A stretch of 64,000 bases of DNA from Ilyonectria destructans (lineage: Eukaryota; Ascomycota; Sordariomycetes; Hypocreales; Nectriaceae). The stretch covers positions 2,604,001 through 2,668,000 of the forward strand of contig JAHEWK010000008.1 of the NCBI GenBank assembly GCA_020740775.1. The letters run 5' to 3'. Within the stretch, counting starts at the first letter, position 1. Each line of letters starts with the position of its first letter. Made by a program: the position numbers and the translations under genes. The notes below the pieces were generated by a model that was not told the origin of the DNA, made no database searches, and was given only the letters and a program-made list of their open reading frames with translations. Of the stretch, positions 22,271 to 32,485 are shown piece after piece.

Positions 22271-22844
22271 GCTGTGTGCTACTCTGTTACGGGGTATGAG
22301 AATCCAGATTGCAATTGGGAACTGTTTGCTTTCGAGTTTCTGCTGTCCTTACCTGTTATTATTAGCGCTGGGACATTCTTTCGTTCGTTGTGATGGGTCA
22401 ACTTGTAGTTGAGGCGCCCTGTTGGGGTGTAAGTGCTGCTGGTTTTCTCAGGGTCTAGCGCTTAGTGCGTTTATGATGGGATTGTGCTTGGCATCATTAA
22501 TTTATTCGCTCATTTGATGCCCACTACAAACTTGCCTGACTAATTCGGTGACATTGCAAACATGTGATTGGAGTATTTCCCCATTCTAAGAAAAACACCT
22601 GGGCAGCAAACTCACACTGGCAAGTTCACATGCTGGTCTACGAAGAAGTTAATCCTAAAGTCAATGGGGGTGGTCCGGGCGTCGGTTCCTGGTGCGATAA
22701 CGATAAGTGATTGCGGCACGTGATCACTATCCCGGACGGCCAAATTTTTTCTGCTAGCTCTGGCGCTGTGCAGTTTGGCAGAAAAAAGTCAACACCACGA
22801 AACCAACGTCAATTAAGCCGATTCCGCAAACCAATCCGCCCACC
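22271..22844. other. Intergenic: AdoMetDC 3' region and NOP10 promoter
   Basis: This 574-bp stretch contains a palindromic CACGTG at 22717-22722, about 125 bp upstream of the NOP10 start. E-box-like sites of this kind occur before fungal ribosome-biogenesis genes, but the match alone is weak. No gene is seen. Confidence 0.5.
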
Positions 22845-23086
22845 ATGCATCTGATGTACACCCTCGACGCCAATGGCACCCGCCTGTACACCCTCAAGAA
22901 GGTTGCCCACGGCCAGGTCACCAAGTCTGCCCATCCCGCCCGCTTCTCCCCCGACGACAAGTGGTCGCGCCAGCGAGTCACCCTCAAGCGCCGCTTCGGC
23001 CTGCTGTTGACCCAGCAGAGTGAGTTGTTCCCTGACGGCTGAGATTTCAGGGCGTGGAGTGCTAATTGAGTGCAGAGGAGGAGTAG
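22845..23086 (+). CDS. NOP10: H/ACA snoRNP subunit NOP10
   Basis: Exons 22845-23019 and 23076-23086 give 61 residues. Nop10 is the small scaffold subunit of H/ACA ribonucleoproteins, which pseudouridylate rRNA in the nucleolus. The protein opens [20 protein letters not shown] and continues [28 protein letters not shown], close to the yeast protein over its full length. The last exon is only 11 nt: the donor A|GTGAG and the acceptor GCAG|AG rebuild a Lys codon followed by Glu-Glu and TAG. Reading through the intron would add an unrelated tail. The gene converges with NOB1, another ribosome-biogenesis gene, with 221 bp between the stop codons. Confidence 0.93.
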
Positions 23087-23307
23087 GCAGAGCTCGTACG
23101 GACGACAGAGGACGAAAGACGGGAGATGGAAGCTCAGAGGACGGGCTGAGGGAGGTGGATTGGCGTTTTTTAGGTCACATCACACAGAGGCGTTTATTGG
23201 CACATGGATCAGAGAAATGTGAAAAATTGACTGGCATTTTGATGGATCGATTCTCTATGTTCCTTTTTCCTTTTCCCGTTTCCCGCGTTCCCGTTTCCCT
23301 TGGCTGA

Positions 23308-24696
23308 TCAATGCTTCCGCTTGGAGTTGACGGCGCGACCGGCTCCCACGCGAATCTTGCCGCCCGCCCCCGACCTGGCACCGCTCAGGATATCCGGCAG
23401 GTAGTCCTGGTCCATAATGTCCTTCTTGCGCGTGCGGCGCTGCTCCTCGGCGGCGCGCGTAAACTCCTTCTGGTCCTCGGCGAGCACCAGCCCGGCGCCC
23501 CAGTTGCCCTGGCCGCCGGCGCCCTTGGCCAGGCGGCCGTTGGAGCTGCCGTGGACGGGCTTGGGCACGCTGTAGACGTTGCCGCGGTTGTTCCACTGGA
23601 AGTTCTTCTTGAGGTGCACCTTGAAGTTGCCGTGCGCGTCCGTCGAGCAGCTGACGCGGTTGAGCGTCGGCTGCCCGCACGACGGGCAGAACTGCCGGTT
23701 CATGTCCTTGCTGATGGTGAAGCAGCCGTGGCACCGCAGCACCCAGTTCTTGAGGTGCGTGATGCGCGCCAGCGAGGGTGCTACGAGGTTGAGGTTCATG
23801 CGCAGCGCCACGTTCTGCATCGCGTAGTCGGACGTTAGCACGGCGGCCTGCAGCGTCTTTTGGAGCGGCTGCGAGGGGATTGCCGCGCCGGGCGCTTTGG
23901 CCTGGTGCTTCTTGAGGTTGCTGGGCGTGATCCAGCCGCCCTCGTCGTCGGATGCTTCGCCGTCGTCTTCTTCCTCTTCCTCGGCGTCCTCGACGGTGGC
24001 CTCGGGTTGTGTCTCGACAGGGGTAGGCTCTGTTGCCTGTGCATCCTTCTCCACCGCGTCAACGACCGGCTTCTCCGCCTCTAGTGACAGCTGTTGTACA
24101 CCCTCCTCGAGCGATGCCTCGCCTTGCGCGGGCTCCCCTTCTACGGGTGCCGCGGTCTCTGTGGTCTTGTCTTCCTCTGTAGTGGTTGTCGTAGCCTGGG
24201 TCTTATCTGTCGTGGTCTCGGCGCTCGCCTCCTCAGGCTTGTCCTGGTTCGGCCTTCCATTCAACGTCTTCTGACCCGGTGTGTTCCTCAACCTCCAATC
24301 GCCGCCATTGCGCTCGCACTCCAGCTCGTATCCCAACGCCAAAACCTCGATATCGGGTCTGCTCAGCACAGCCAAGTCACCTGTCCTTCGGGCAAATGCG
24401 GTGACGAATTTGACACTCTCCGGCTTGGGCGAGCGCAGGGTGACAAAGGGCAGCAGGGTTGTCTCCACGCGGGATCGGGTGGCGGCGTCGCGGATCTCGG
24501 AGATGATGCAGGGCAGCGTGTAGAGCTGCTCGGCCTTTGCGCGGAGGGTGTTGGCGGGGGGATCGTTCTTGATCAGCGGGCCGGTGTCGAGGACGAGGCT
24601 GTGGATGGGCTTGAAGGCGGGCTCGGCGGAGGACGGAGTCGCAGCGGCGGGTGCAGGCGCAGCGGCGGCGACGGCTTCGGGCTGGGGGGTTGCCAT
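23308..24696 (-). CDS. NOB1: 20S pre-rRNA D-site endonuclease NOB1
   Basis: A single exon of 462 residues. Nob1 cuts 20S pre-rRNA at site D to make mature 18S rRNA in cytoplasmic pre-40S particles. The PIN domain begins HSLVLDTGPLIKN and includes ISEIRD and the acidic end TGDLAVLSRPDIEVLALGYEL. A low-complexity Glu/Thr/Ala linker (about residues 160-270) follows, then DDEGGWITPSN. A zinc ribbon follows (LRCHGCF...FCPSCGQPTL) and a basic C-terminus ending SKRKH. The chosen ATG has an ideal context (gccaccATGg) just before an Ala-rich leader of the PIN domain. The same frame stays open upstream to 25143, but that stretch has no family features and is probably 5' leader. Confidence 0.95.
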   Translation of the reverse strand: MATPQPEAVAAAAPAPAAATPSSAEPAFKPIHSLVLDTGPLIKNDPPANTLRAKAEQLYTLPCIISEIRDAATRSRVETTLLPFVTLRSPKPESVKFVTAFARRTGDLAVLSRPDIEVLALGYELECERNGGDWRLRNTPGQKTLNGRPNQDKPEEASAETTTDKTQATTTTTEEDKTTETAAPVEGEPAQGEASLEEGVQQLSLEAEKPVVDAVEKDAQATEPTPVETQPEATVEDAEEEEEDDGEASDDEGGWITPSNLKKHQAKAPGAAIPSQPLQKTLQAAVLTSDYAMQNVALRMNLNLVAPSLARITHLKNWVLRCHGCFTISKDMNRQFCPSCGQPTLNRVSCSTDAHGNFKVHLKKNFQWNNRGNVYSVPKPVHGSSNGRLAKGAGGQGNWGAGLVLAEDQKEFTRAAEEQRRTRKKDIMDQDYLPDILSGARSGAGGKIRVGAGRAVNSKRKH

Positions 24697-25249
24697 GGTG
24701 GCGGTTTGGGTGTCCTGGAGATGGACTGGAGCGAGAAATATTTCGATCAGTCGTGGGCCCCTTTTCCGGCTGCTGATTTTGTGAGTAGCGGAAGAATCGT
24801 TGCTCGGTTTTGTTAATCGGGTTTGTGGGACTGGGTCTCGTCTTTGGCTTCGGATGCTGAGGTGGGGTTTGGGCGGTGATGGGAATTTCTGTGGTGTTGA
24901 TCGCGGGGCAGACTTTTTTCTGCGATAAGATAAGATAAGATTGGCCCAACTCGGGTGTCTGAAGGCTGCAGGTGCAGACAGATTTTGGCTTTGTGACTGC
25001 AGCCTTCCCTCATCTGGATATTTGATTATTTCCCTGACAATGATTTGGAGTATTTTGCGTTTATTTAGGCCTTGGCCCAGAAATTCTTGAATCTTGTTCA
25101 TCTCATCTTGTCTTTCCACATCATCTCTTTCCGCATTACTCAAGATGCATTCACGCCCAACTCCTCTACCTCATTATGTCGCCCATTCCACTCGTTGAAT
25201 AAAGCATCAATTCCACAAGGGACGTTTTTATACATAGTGTTAACATAGT
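24697..25249. other. Intergenic: NOB1 promoter and leader
   Basis: This 553-bp stretch lies between NOB1 and the stop of the next minus-strand gene. It includes the open continuation of the NOB1 frame, which I treat as leader. No other gene is seen. Confidence 0.5.
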
Positions 25250-26764
25250 TCAGCTCCCAACTGAGTCTCTTTGAATTTGGGGTGATAATCGAGGTGAGTG
25301 GCCTACGACGGTTGAGCCCCTTCGTTTTTGTGAGTTGAATGTATTCTGAAATCTTAACGCCTCGCCTGAATCTACGCTGTGTTAGCATTTCATAGAAAGT
25401 AATTTTAGGTCTTGCATTTCTTACCATCGAACAAAAATAAAACCTCTTCTCCCGTATGCCGTACTAGCTCTGTTGCCAGCCCATGCCTTGAAGATGTTGC
25501 CACTCCCGTGAAATGCTTCAGGGGCCACTCGGTGAATCTTTGCTTCCATCTGTCGTGGAAAGTCAATGTGATAATGGGGTTTGCATTGTCCCTCTCCCTC
25601 TCCCACACCCTAACAATCTTCCGACGGGCCAACGATACGCCTCGCGACGATGAAGGAACGAAACAGAGAAACCCGCCGGAGGATGTCGACGGGTCGCTTT
25701 CGATTATCTCCTTGGCTAGGAAAGTGCTCAACAGCTTTCTGTCGCGGACTCGATTCATAAACATGTTGCAGGATGTGCTATCCGTGAAAGTGTACTGGGG
25801 ATCCACCAAATAGACGGTGTAGTTGGTTTCCGATTCGACAGTGAGAAGCTGCTTTTCTAAGAACGTGACGGTATTCCAGTTTAACTGGTTATTAGTTGAT
25901 GGGATCGTGCCAAACTGAACTGTTATATGTAAGCGGTTGATATAATGTGGCTTCAAGGTAGGTGAATATGTACTGGTGTGTGTCACAATGATGTTATGGT
26001 CAGAAGACTCGTACTGTAGAGTTCTGAACCGCGAGGAATAGTTGCACTCTAAGAGGCTGAGTCTTTCAAGCTCCAATGGTTGTTCATAGATCAACTCCCT
26101 GTTTTCGTCTTTGAGGACCCTGGATAAAGTTAGTAATCTGCTGGCATCGCACAGGCCTGTCAAATTCTCACAGTTTGGTTGGTAGCGATATCGCGCTCAC
26201 GGATCTCCGCCGGTCTGGCCGGGCTCGTTGGGGCTCCGTGTGATCTATAGATGTATCCGCTATTGGAACAACAAGGGTTGGACGCCTGGACATGGTGATG
26301 GTGGGACTCCAAACGTCTGTGTCGGCCGCTTGGGCCCTTTCCCTAATGTCTCTTTCTCTGCTAATAATTAGTATCACAACTTGTTTCGACGGCGCATGCT
26401 CGTACCTATCTCTCTTGTCCCTTAAACGACGGCTCACGCTCTCCAGATCCCTCGTGATATACTTGACATCTTCATCTAGAGAGTTGGTCCATAGAAATGT
26501 CATTGCTACCTTGGTAGGCTTGCGACTCCTCTCAATCAGCTCCGTCGCCTGCTGCACCAGGTCTCGGATGCGATGGAGCATTCTTCTGTCTCCGTCGGTT
26601 TCTGGATCAACAAAGTACTGAAGGTCCATGAGCTCTTCAAGGGCATTCCGGAGGTATTTGACCTCCATGCCGACCTTGCGAGCTCTGCCAAGGTCGCTCG
26701 TCACCACGATCTGGATCAGACTGATGGCGGCGGCTACGGCACCAAAAACCTCGAAGCCGGACAT
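25250..26764 (-). CDS. Orphan protein with STAND-type N-terminal helical domain
   Basis: Exons 26764-26172, 26119-25425 and 25371-25250 give about 469 residues. The last acceptor could instead be six bases further, with exon 3 starting at 25365. Intron 26120-26171 has a textbook branch site (TTACTAAC). The N-terminus, MSGFEVFGAVAAAISLIQIVV, followed by about 130 residues of charged amphipathic helix, resembles the SesA/HeLo-like domains that head fungal STAND receptors and cell-death proteins. There is no P-loop, NACHT or NB-ARC and no repeat domain. After a basic, Pro-rich linker comes a beta-rich region (YSSRFRTLQYESSDHNIIVTH, YTVYLVDPQYTF, NPIITLTFHDRW) and then GEEVLFLFDG. I do not recognise the C-terminal half. 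The family call for the N-domain rests on pattern only. Confidence 0.6.
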
Positions 26765-27421
26765 TGTGTGCGGCGAGAGGCCGAGGAGGCCGGCTATGAA
26801 CGAGAACCACAACCGACAGGATCCTGCACACTTTGGAATTTGAAGGATGAGATGTGTTCGCAGGGTCGAGGGGCAATATGACTGTAAGGCTGACTTGGGA
26901 TTCGCACTTCGTACAAGCGCCCCAAGCTTCCAGGGCAAGACAGGGATGTGCTGGCCCACGACGAACCACTTGCGCTCGAGTCGTGTGACATGCGACAGGT
27001 GACGAAGGCTATGTTAGGCTCTCTGTGCGAAGCGGAATCATTCATGGTCTAGCTGAACGAGGCTGGCGGCAATATCAGACGTGGCGTCTAGCAAGGGGCA
27101 GTATGAAGATCTCACCGAGCGAATGGAACCGCGACACCGCTCCACGTGCTGGGATTGAGGTAGCCCGCGACCCCCGTTGAATACGCCCCAGGGCCACCAC
27201 TACCACCACTACGAGCGCAAGGCAACGGGGCGCAGTTACAGGTGCCTTGGCGGGACGAAGTAGTCATGAGCTGAAGTTGAATTCCATTCAGCCGTGTTGC
27301 CTTGGCTTTGGTATACATCCGTGTTGCCGGTTCCCGATTTCTCTCCTTTTTCTCATTCCACGGCCCCTTCGAATTTAATACAAACTGCGAGCGACTGAAA
27401 CTTGACTACACGACTGCAAGG
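26765..27421. promoter_or_regulatory. Divergent promoter region with a CACGTG site
   Basis: These 657 bp separate the start codons of the orphan STAND-like gene (minus) and the phosphate-permease-like carrier (plus). A palindromic CACGTG at 27143-27148 lies about 275 bp before the carrier's ATG. Pho4/NUC-1-type factors bind this core in phosphate-regulated fungal promoters, so phosphate control is possible, but the hexamer also occurs elsewhere in the window. Confidence 0.4.
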
Positions 27422-29836
27422 ATGGCGGACCATCATCCCCACGGGGAGCGTGAGCGCCGGGGTGTCTGGTACCGGTCTAACGTTAAGCCCGACACAGACC
27501 ATATTCCAGTAAGACTCGCCTTTAGGCTAACCGGTGGTTTGTTGTGATGGTTTCCGCTGTTACGACCCACATGGACAGTTGCTAATTCAATTGTCTTAGG
27601 ATCTCAAACTACGGGAGCAGGAGATCATTGGAATTCTGGAAGATCTCGGCTTCAATTGGACCGTTTTCATCGCCGTATCCGCAGGCTTCCTCGCCTCATC
27701 GTACACCATTTTCTCGAGCAACATCGTCGGACCTGCGTTGGAGTATGTGTACGACGCAGACACTCATGGGTTCTCTGACCCCAGTTTTACCATTGATATG
27801 GTCACCATCGGAACTACAACGCTGGGGATGCTCATCTTCGGCCACCTGGCCGATCGCCTGGGTCGGAAACGCCTGTATGGGATGGAGCTACTTGTTATCA
27901 TTCTCGGGACGCTTGGGATGATACAGTCTTCCGATGGATACTCTTCAGGAGACGGAAACCACTCACTTAATGTGTACGCGGCCATCACGGCATGGCGCGG
28001 GATACAAGGTTTCGGAATCGGATCAGAAGTAAGTGGTCAATACGTTGCCTCTGGTGTCTTCCACAACAACTTGCAGCTGTTATCAGTCCTAACATGTTGA
28101 TTCAGTATCCGCTATCAGCGGTAATCGGAGTTGAATTCTCCTCCACATCAACACGCGGCACGCTCATGGCGTCTTTATTCGCATGGCAGTCTGTAGGGCG
28201 AGTCCTTGCATACGTTGTTGCACTCGGCGCACTGAGTCGGCTACCAGACGATACAGCCGACCACCGTGTTGCAATTGACGGGCTATGGCGGCTCGTCGTT
28301 GGTATTAGCGCTGTCCCGGCTTTGCTCGCCATCGGTCTCCGACTTACCATCCCCGAGACCCCTCGATACTATTCCGGTATTGAGAAAGACCTGAAGAAGG
28401 CTGAAAGATCGATTGAAAAAGTCCGCCGTCCTGCAAATGATGCGGAATCTGTCCACTCCGATGTTCAACCCAGTCGTACGGTAGATGTGGAATCTGGCCG
28501 TCTCGACTTGCAGCCGACTCGTACTGCTGAGGGTGTGGAACCTGCCCGCTCAGAGATACAACCGAGTCGTACCACGGATGACATAGAATTCTTCCCTCCA
28601 GATGTCCAGCCCAATCGAATTACCGATGACTTAGTCTCCATCCCTTCAGACGACGTTGCATCCATCCATTCAGCCGTCCAACCCACCAAAAAACAAAAGC
28701 ACAAAGTTTCGACGCCTTGGCTCACCAGCGCCCGGGACTATCTCTTCGGAGAGGACAAGGCATGGAAACACCTTCTAGGAATCACCTTTTTATGGTTTCT
28801 ACTCGATATAGCCTTCTATGGTCTTGGTCTTGATAGCCCTTCGACGTTGAATCGGTTATGGCTTGATGAACCGCCGGAAAAAGTCGTCAACTGCACGAGC
28901 ACCTACATCGCCGAACCGGCCGCCACACAATACGCCACCGCGACACTTACTTTGGCGAACAGCGTTATAACGACATTGACAGAAGTAATTGTCAATCCTA
29001 CAATCACGTCGGCGCCAACTGCAACCCGGACCGAAACGGTGACTGTTGCGGTGAGCACAAACGCTCCTTGGAACCAGGATGAAGGTGACAGATGCGCATC
29101 AATTGGCGATTCCCTCAAAACGACTGCCGTTCGCACTCTCCTTCTTAGCTCTATTGCATCCGTCTTTGGATCCCTGGCTGCTATCGTTGTTATCAACCGA
29201 TTTTCTCGACGGAACTTGCTCGCCGTTACTTCTGGAATTTTGTCTCTACTCTTCCTAGCCGCAGGATTCTCCGTGTGGCAGGCTACTGAAAAGAGGTCGA
29301 ACGAAGTGAGCATGGTATTCTTTGCTCTGACGCAATTCATGTTCAACCTCGGCCCCAACACGTTAACCTTTATCATCGCTGCGGAATCTTTTCCGACGGT
29401 GTTTAGAGGTTCCTTCGTTGGCGTCGCAGCAGCGGGTGGTAAACTTGGCGCTTTGGTAATCCGTCCGATAATGCATTCTATAGGGAAAGACAAGGATTCT
29501 CTGATGGGTGTTCTTTTCGGATTTTCCGGAGTCATGTTGCTAATGGCGGGCATTGCGCTTGTTCCTGGTGCAATTCTGGATATCCAACATCCTCGATTCG
29601 GGCCCGACGAAGGCCCATTAAGCAGGAAGGAGAAGGGCTGGAGATTTTGGATCTTTGAAGGCCTACGCAATAAATCGCTTGAGGAAATTGCACCTAATCC
29701 AGACGGATGGTTGGAGGTTGACATAAGGAATACGACGGTGGAAGTAAAGACCAAGGAGGACACATCTCATCCGGCCATCGAATTAATGCCAATGCAGCAC
29801 GGACCTAATAGTTGGGGGGGAGTTCTCTCGAGGTAA
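27422..29836 (+). CDS. MFS transporter related to fungal phosphate:H+ symporters
   Basis: Exons 27422-27508, 27600-28028 and 28106-29836 join in frame to 748 residues. The fold is a 12-helix MFS carrier. Helix 1 follows EDLGFNWTVFIAVSAGFLASSY, the A-loop reads FGHLADRLGRKRLYG, and WRGIQGFGIGSEYPLSAVI matches the PHO84-type signature GxGIGGDYPLS with changes. After helix 6 (LTIPETPRYYSG) a long central loop carries a degenerate peptide repeat. The second half has HLLGITFLWFLLDIAFYGLGLD, as in phosphate permeases. An unusual insert of about 80 residues, Thr/Val-rich with two Cys, follows LGLDSPSTLNRLW and should face outside. FMFNLGPNTLTFIIAAESFPTVFRGSFVG is the usual helix 10-11 region. The substrate is inferred. 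It is longer than the ~520-600 residues of typical phosphate permeases because of the loop and the insert. Confidence 0.85.
28438..28695 (+). repeat. Degenerate coding repeat in the central loop of the carrier
   Basis: Five imperfect units of about 15-20 residues share the core [DE][VIL]QP[ST]RT: DVQPSRT, DLQPTRT, EIQPSRT, DVQPNRI and AVQPTKK. Each is preceded by an acidic/Ser stretch such as DAESVHS or DVESGRL. The repeats lie in the predicted cytoplasmic loop between helices 6 and 7. Confidence 0.75.
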
Positions 29837-30615
29837 TTTGACTGGATTTGGTGTTTGTGCAAAGATTAGTTCCTTCGATCGACATGTCTATTCGCATTGA
29901 CTCTAGCTGCACCTGCAAAGCTGAGCCATACGGTGTTTGGTTGCTCCCTCTGTATCTTTGAACCTGTATCCCTGACAGACGGTGTTCTGAGTTTAGAGAG
30001 CTCGTGAGAGTTCCTCCAAGGAAAAGCCTTCCAGATTATTGTCCAGGAGTCTCTTTTAATCCATTTGGTTCAAGTTTCATGCTGGCTTTTGATCTATAAT
30101 ACCCAAGATAATACTAAAACTAATAAATGACGATATTCTGTGTTCTCAAACGATGATTGCGAAGGTCTTATACTTAGTTATTGCAATCCCGTAGACAGTT
30201 TGCAGTTGCAAAACCATCCGAGTTGTCGCAGTTATTTGATGCGCACTGTAAACTGGAAGCTAGTCCTTGGAGGGTTCGGGAGAATTTCACCCAGCGCGCG
30301 CCACCGAAACCGTCAGGGTAAGCTTCAGGGGAAAAGGCGGGCTCTAGCGTCCAATGTATCAAGGGGCGAACGACGTCATCGGAGGAATCTACCTTAAAGG
30401 TTTAGAAGGAAATCATAGCGCGGGAAAACTCAAGAAACGTAAGATAATTAGATATATCACTACGGCAAGCAATATCGCACTCGATGCTAAAATGGCGTCA
30501 TCTGTTGTGACTCACACAAGGTTTCCAATCACCGGTATAAGAGAAGCGCTGAAATAAGTCTTAAAAAAAGTGTTGACTCTTAGCTTGTTCAAATATCTGG
30601 CAATTTGACGGAATA
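29837..30615. other. Intergenic
   Basis: This 779-bp stretch holds the 3' region of the carrier and the promoter of the esterase. The region around 30060-30140 is AT-rich. No gene is seen. Confidence 0.5.
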
Positions 30616-31449
30616 ATGGCTGTAAGCTACCCATAATCGTCATGTTATCACAATACTAATCAACCCCAGGCGCCTTATCATCAGCTTGTGCTATTTGGCG
30701 ACTCTTTGTTGCAAGGCTCAATTGACGTCCAAAGCGGATTTTCATTCCAAGCCGCGCTCCAAGCTCGTACGTTGTCTACGATCCACTGCTATCTATCTCA
30801 CCCTATCTAACCTCGCAGGCTTGATTCGACGCGTTGATGTGGTAAACCGTGGGCTTGCGGGTTGGAACACCAAGAATGCCGTCGAGTATCTGCCTAAGAT
30901 AATACCGCAGCCCAATGATCTGTTGCCGAAATTGGATTACCTGGTAGGTGAAGTTGGGGCGCCTTGCTAGGAAAATTGAACTGATCAACGTAGATCGTTT
31001 TGCTTGGTGCCAACGATGCTATTATCCCCCATCCTGCGTCGACGAGGGATGTGCCTGTTGACCAGTACAAGGACAACTTGACACGTATCATCAACCATGC
31101 ACACATCAGGTCTCACGCGCCTACAATTCTACTGGTCACACCGCCTCCTGTTGACGAAAGAACCGTTAAAGAGCTCGGTCATGAGCCCCGATCTGTAGAA
31201 CACACAGCCTTGTACGCTGAAGCAGTTCGGGAAATTACAAAGGAAAACCCTGGGGTGGTTCTCATTGATCTATGGAAAGCTGTCCTCGACGAAGTGGATT
31301 CATCTGGACGGCAACTCGATCAGTTATTTACCGATGGATTGCACTTGAATGGAGACGGCTACAAGATTTTCTACGATCTGGTTGCCCCACATATTCCTGA
31401 GGGGGGCACTTCCCAATATGTGTACCCAGACTGGCAAGATCTCAGCTAG
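30616..31449 (+). CDS. SGNH/GDSL esterase, isoamyl-acetate-hydrolysing type
   Basis: Exons 30616-30621, 30670-30766, 30819-30943 and 30994-31449 give 227 residues. The first exon is only 6 nt (ATG GCT, then GTAAGC). It is needed because exon 2 has no Met before the nucleophile block and the frame above it is stopped. The SGNH blocks are LVLFGDSLLQGS (Ser), NRGLAGWNT (Gly), VLLGANDA (Asn) and DGLHLNGDGYKIF (Asp-His). They make a complete catalytic set in the order and spacing of Iah1-like esterases, which hydrolyse short-chain acetate esters. No signal peptide is visible, so it is probably cytosolic. The length matches the family (about 230-260 residues). The substrate is inferred from the family. 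Confidence 0.9.
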
Positions 31450-32485
31450 AGTATATAGAGTATAGCTAATGCTGTGATTTAAAGAGTTTAGTGCAACTAT
31501 GAATGCTCGCAAGACTAGCCTTGTGTATCATTATCACTTGGAAATATCCTTTCGACCTCGCATGCTGCTTCCTCCCTCTGCACGATCGCCTCTCCCAACC
31601 TCGTTGAAAGAGGGCATCCCACATGCCAACTATTTATGGCCACTTGAGTAGCCCTACCACTCGTCGAGAGGTTTCTCGAGTGAGTCCGGAATGAGCGAGA
31701 AGGAAGAGAGGTGTTGAAGTAGGAGAACTCTTCTTGTGGGGCGCTCGTCTCTTGGGCTCCGTCGCCGGGTCCGGGTGAATTTGCGTATTACTGGCGGGCA
31801 TGATAAATACTGTAGCTGTGTTTCTTCGGAATATGAAGATTCCATGGTATCTTGAGCTGGGGGGTTGTCCAGAGCATATACATGAGGCGGCATTGTGAAC
31901 CCTCCTCTATTTACGTAGGCGGCAAGTTAATCCACCGGCACCCCTTAATATTAGTACTAGGCTTAATCTTGTGGCTAGTAATAGCAAATGTCTTTATAAT
32001 TTATTCTATTCATACCTCAGCTGGCATAGCGGACTATTTGAAATTATTAAGGGCATTGTGCCCTTCCAAACTATAGGTTAAATACAACCTTAGTTATTAT
32101 TGGAAGAGAAGTTGGCCTCTCGACGACGGAAGATGTCAGTGTCTCTTATATCTTATTGCTCAGAACAAGGTTATTATCTCAAAATTGTTATATACAGACT
32201 GCAAGGTTGTTGACTGCAAATAGCAGGATTGAAGTCAGAAGGGTTGAATTGAAGCTTAAGGCAAAGACCAGTGCGCGCCCACCTTATTGTTCAGCTACTG
32301 TCTCTTCTGGTGCTGGGTGTAGCACTTGCTGTTTGTCTCTATTGTTTGGAAATACTGTATGGCCTTGATCTATCTGATAATATTGAGTGAAGTTAAATAC
32401 AACCTTAGTTAAGGGAAATCTAGTTTAGACTCAGTAGACACAGGTAGCTGCAGCAACCTAGGGAGTAGAAGTCCCTGGAAGAATA
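31450..32485. other. AT-rich intergenic region with a direct repeat
   Basis: About 1 kb without a recognisable gene. From roughly 31940 to 32420 the sequence is strongly AT-rich, unlike the flanking genes, and contains a 20-bp direct repeat (32077 and 32392). It may be a decayed mobile-element remnant, but no coding trace remains. Confidence 0.5.
32077..32411 (+). repeat. Pair of 20-bp perfect direct repeats, 315 bp apart
   Basis: GTTAAATACAACCTTAGTTA occurs at 32077-32096 and again at 32392-32411. The enclosed segment is AT-rich and non-coding. The layout could be sub-repeats of a solo LTR or the ends of a small non-autonomous element. I saw no target-site duplication or inverted ends. Confidence 0.8.
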
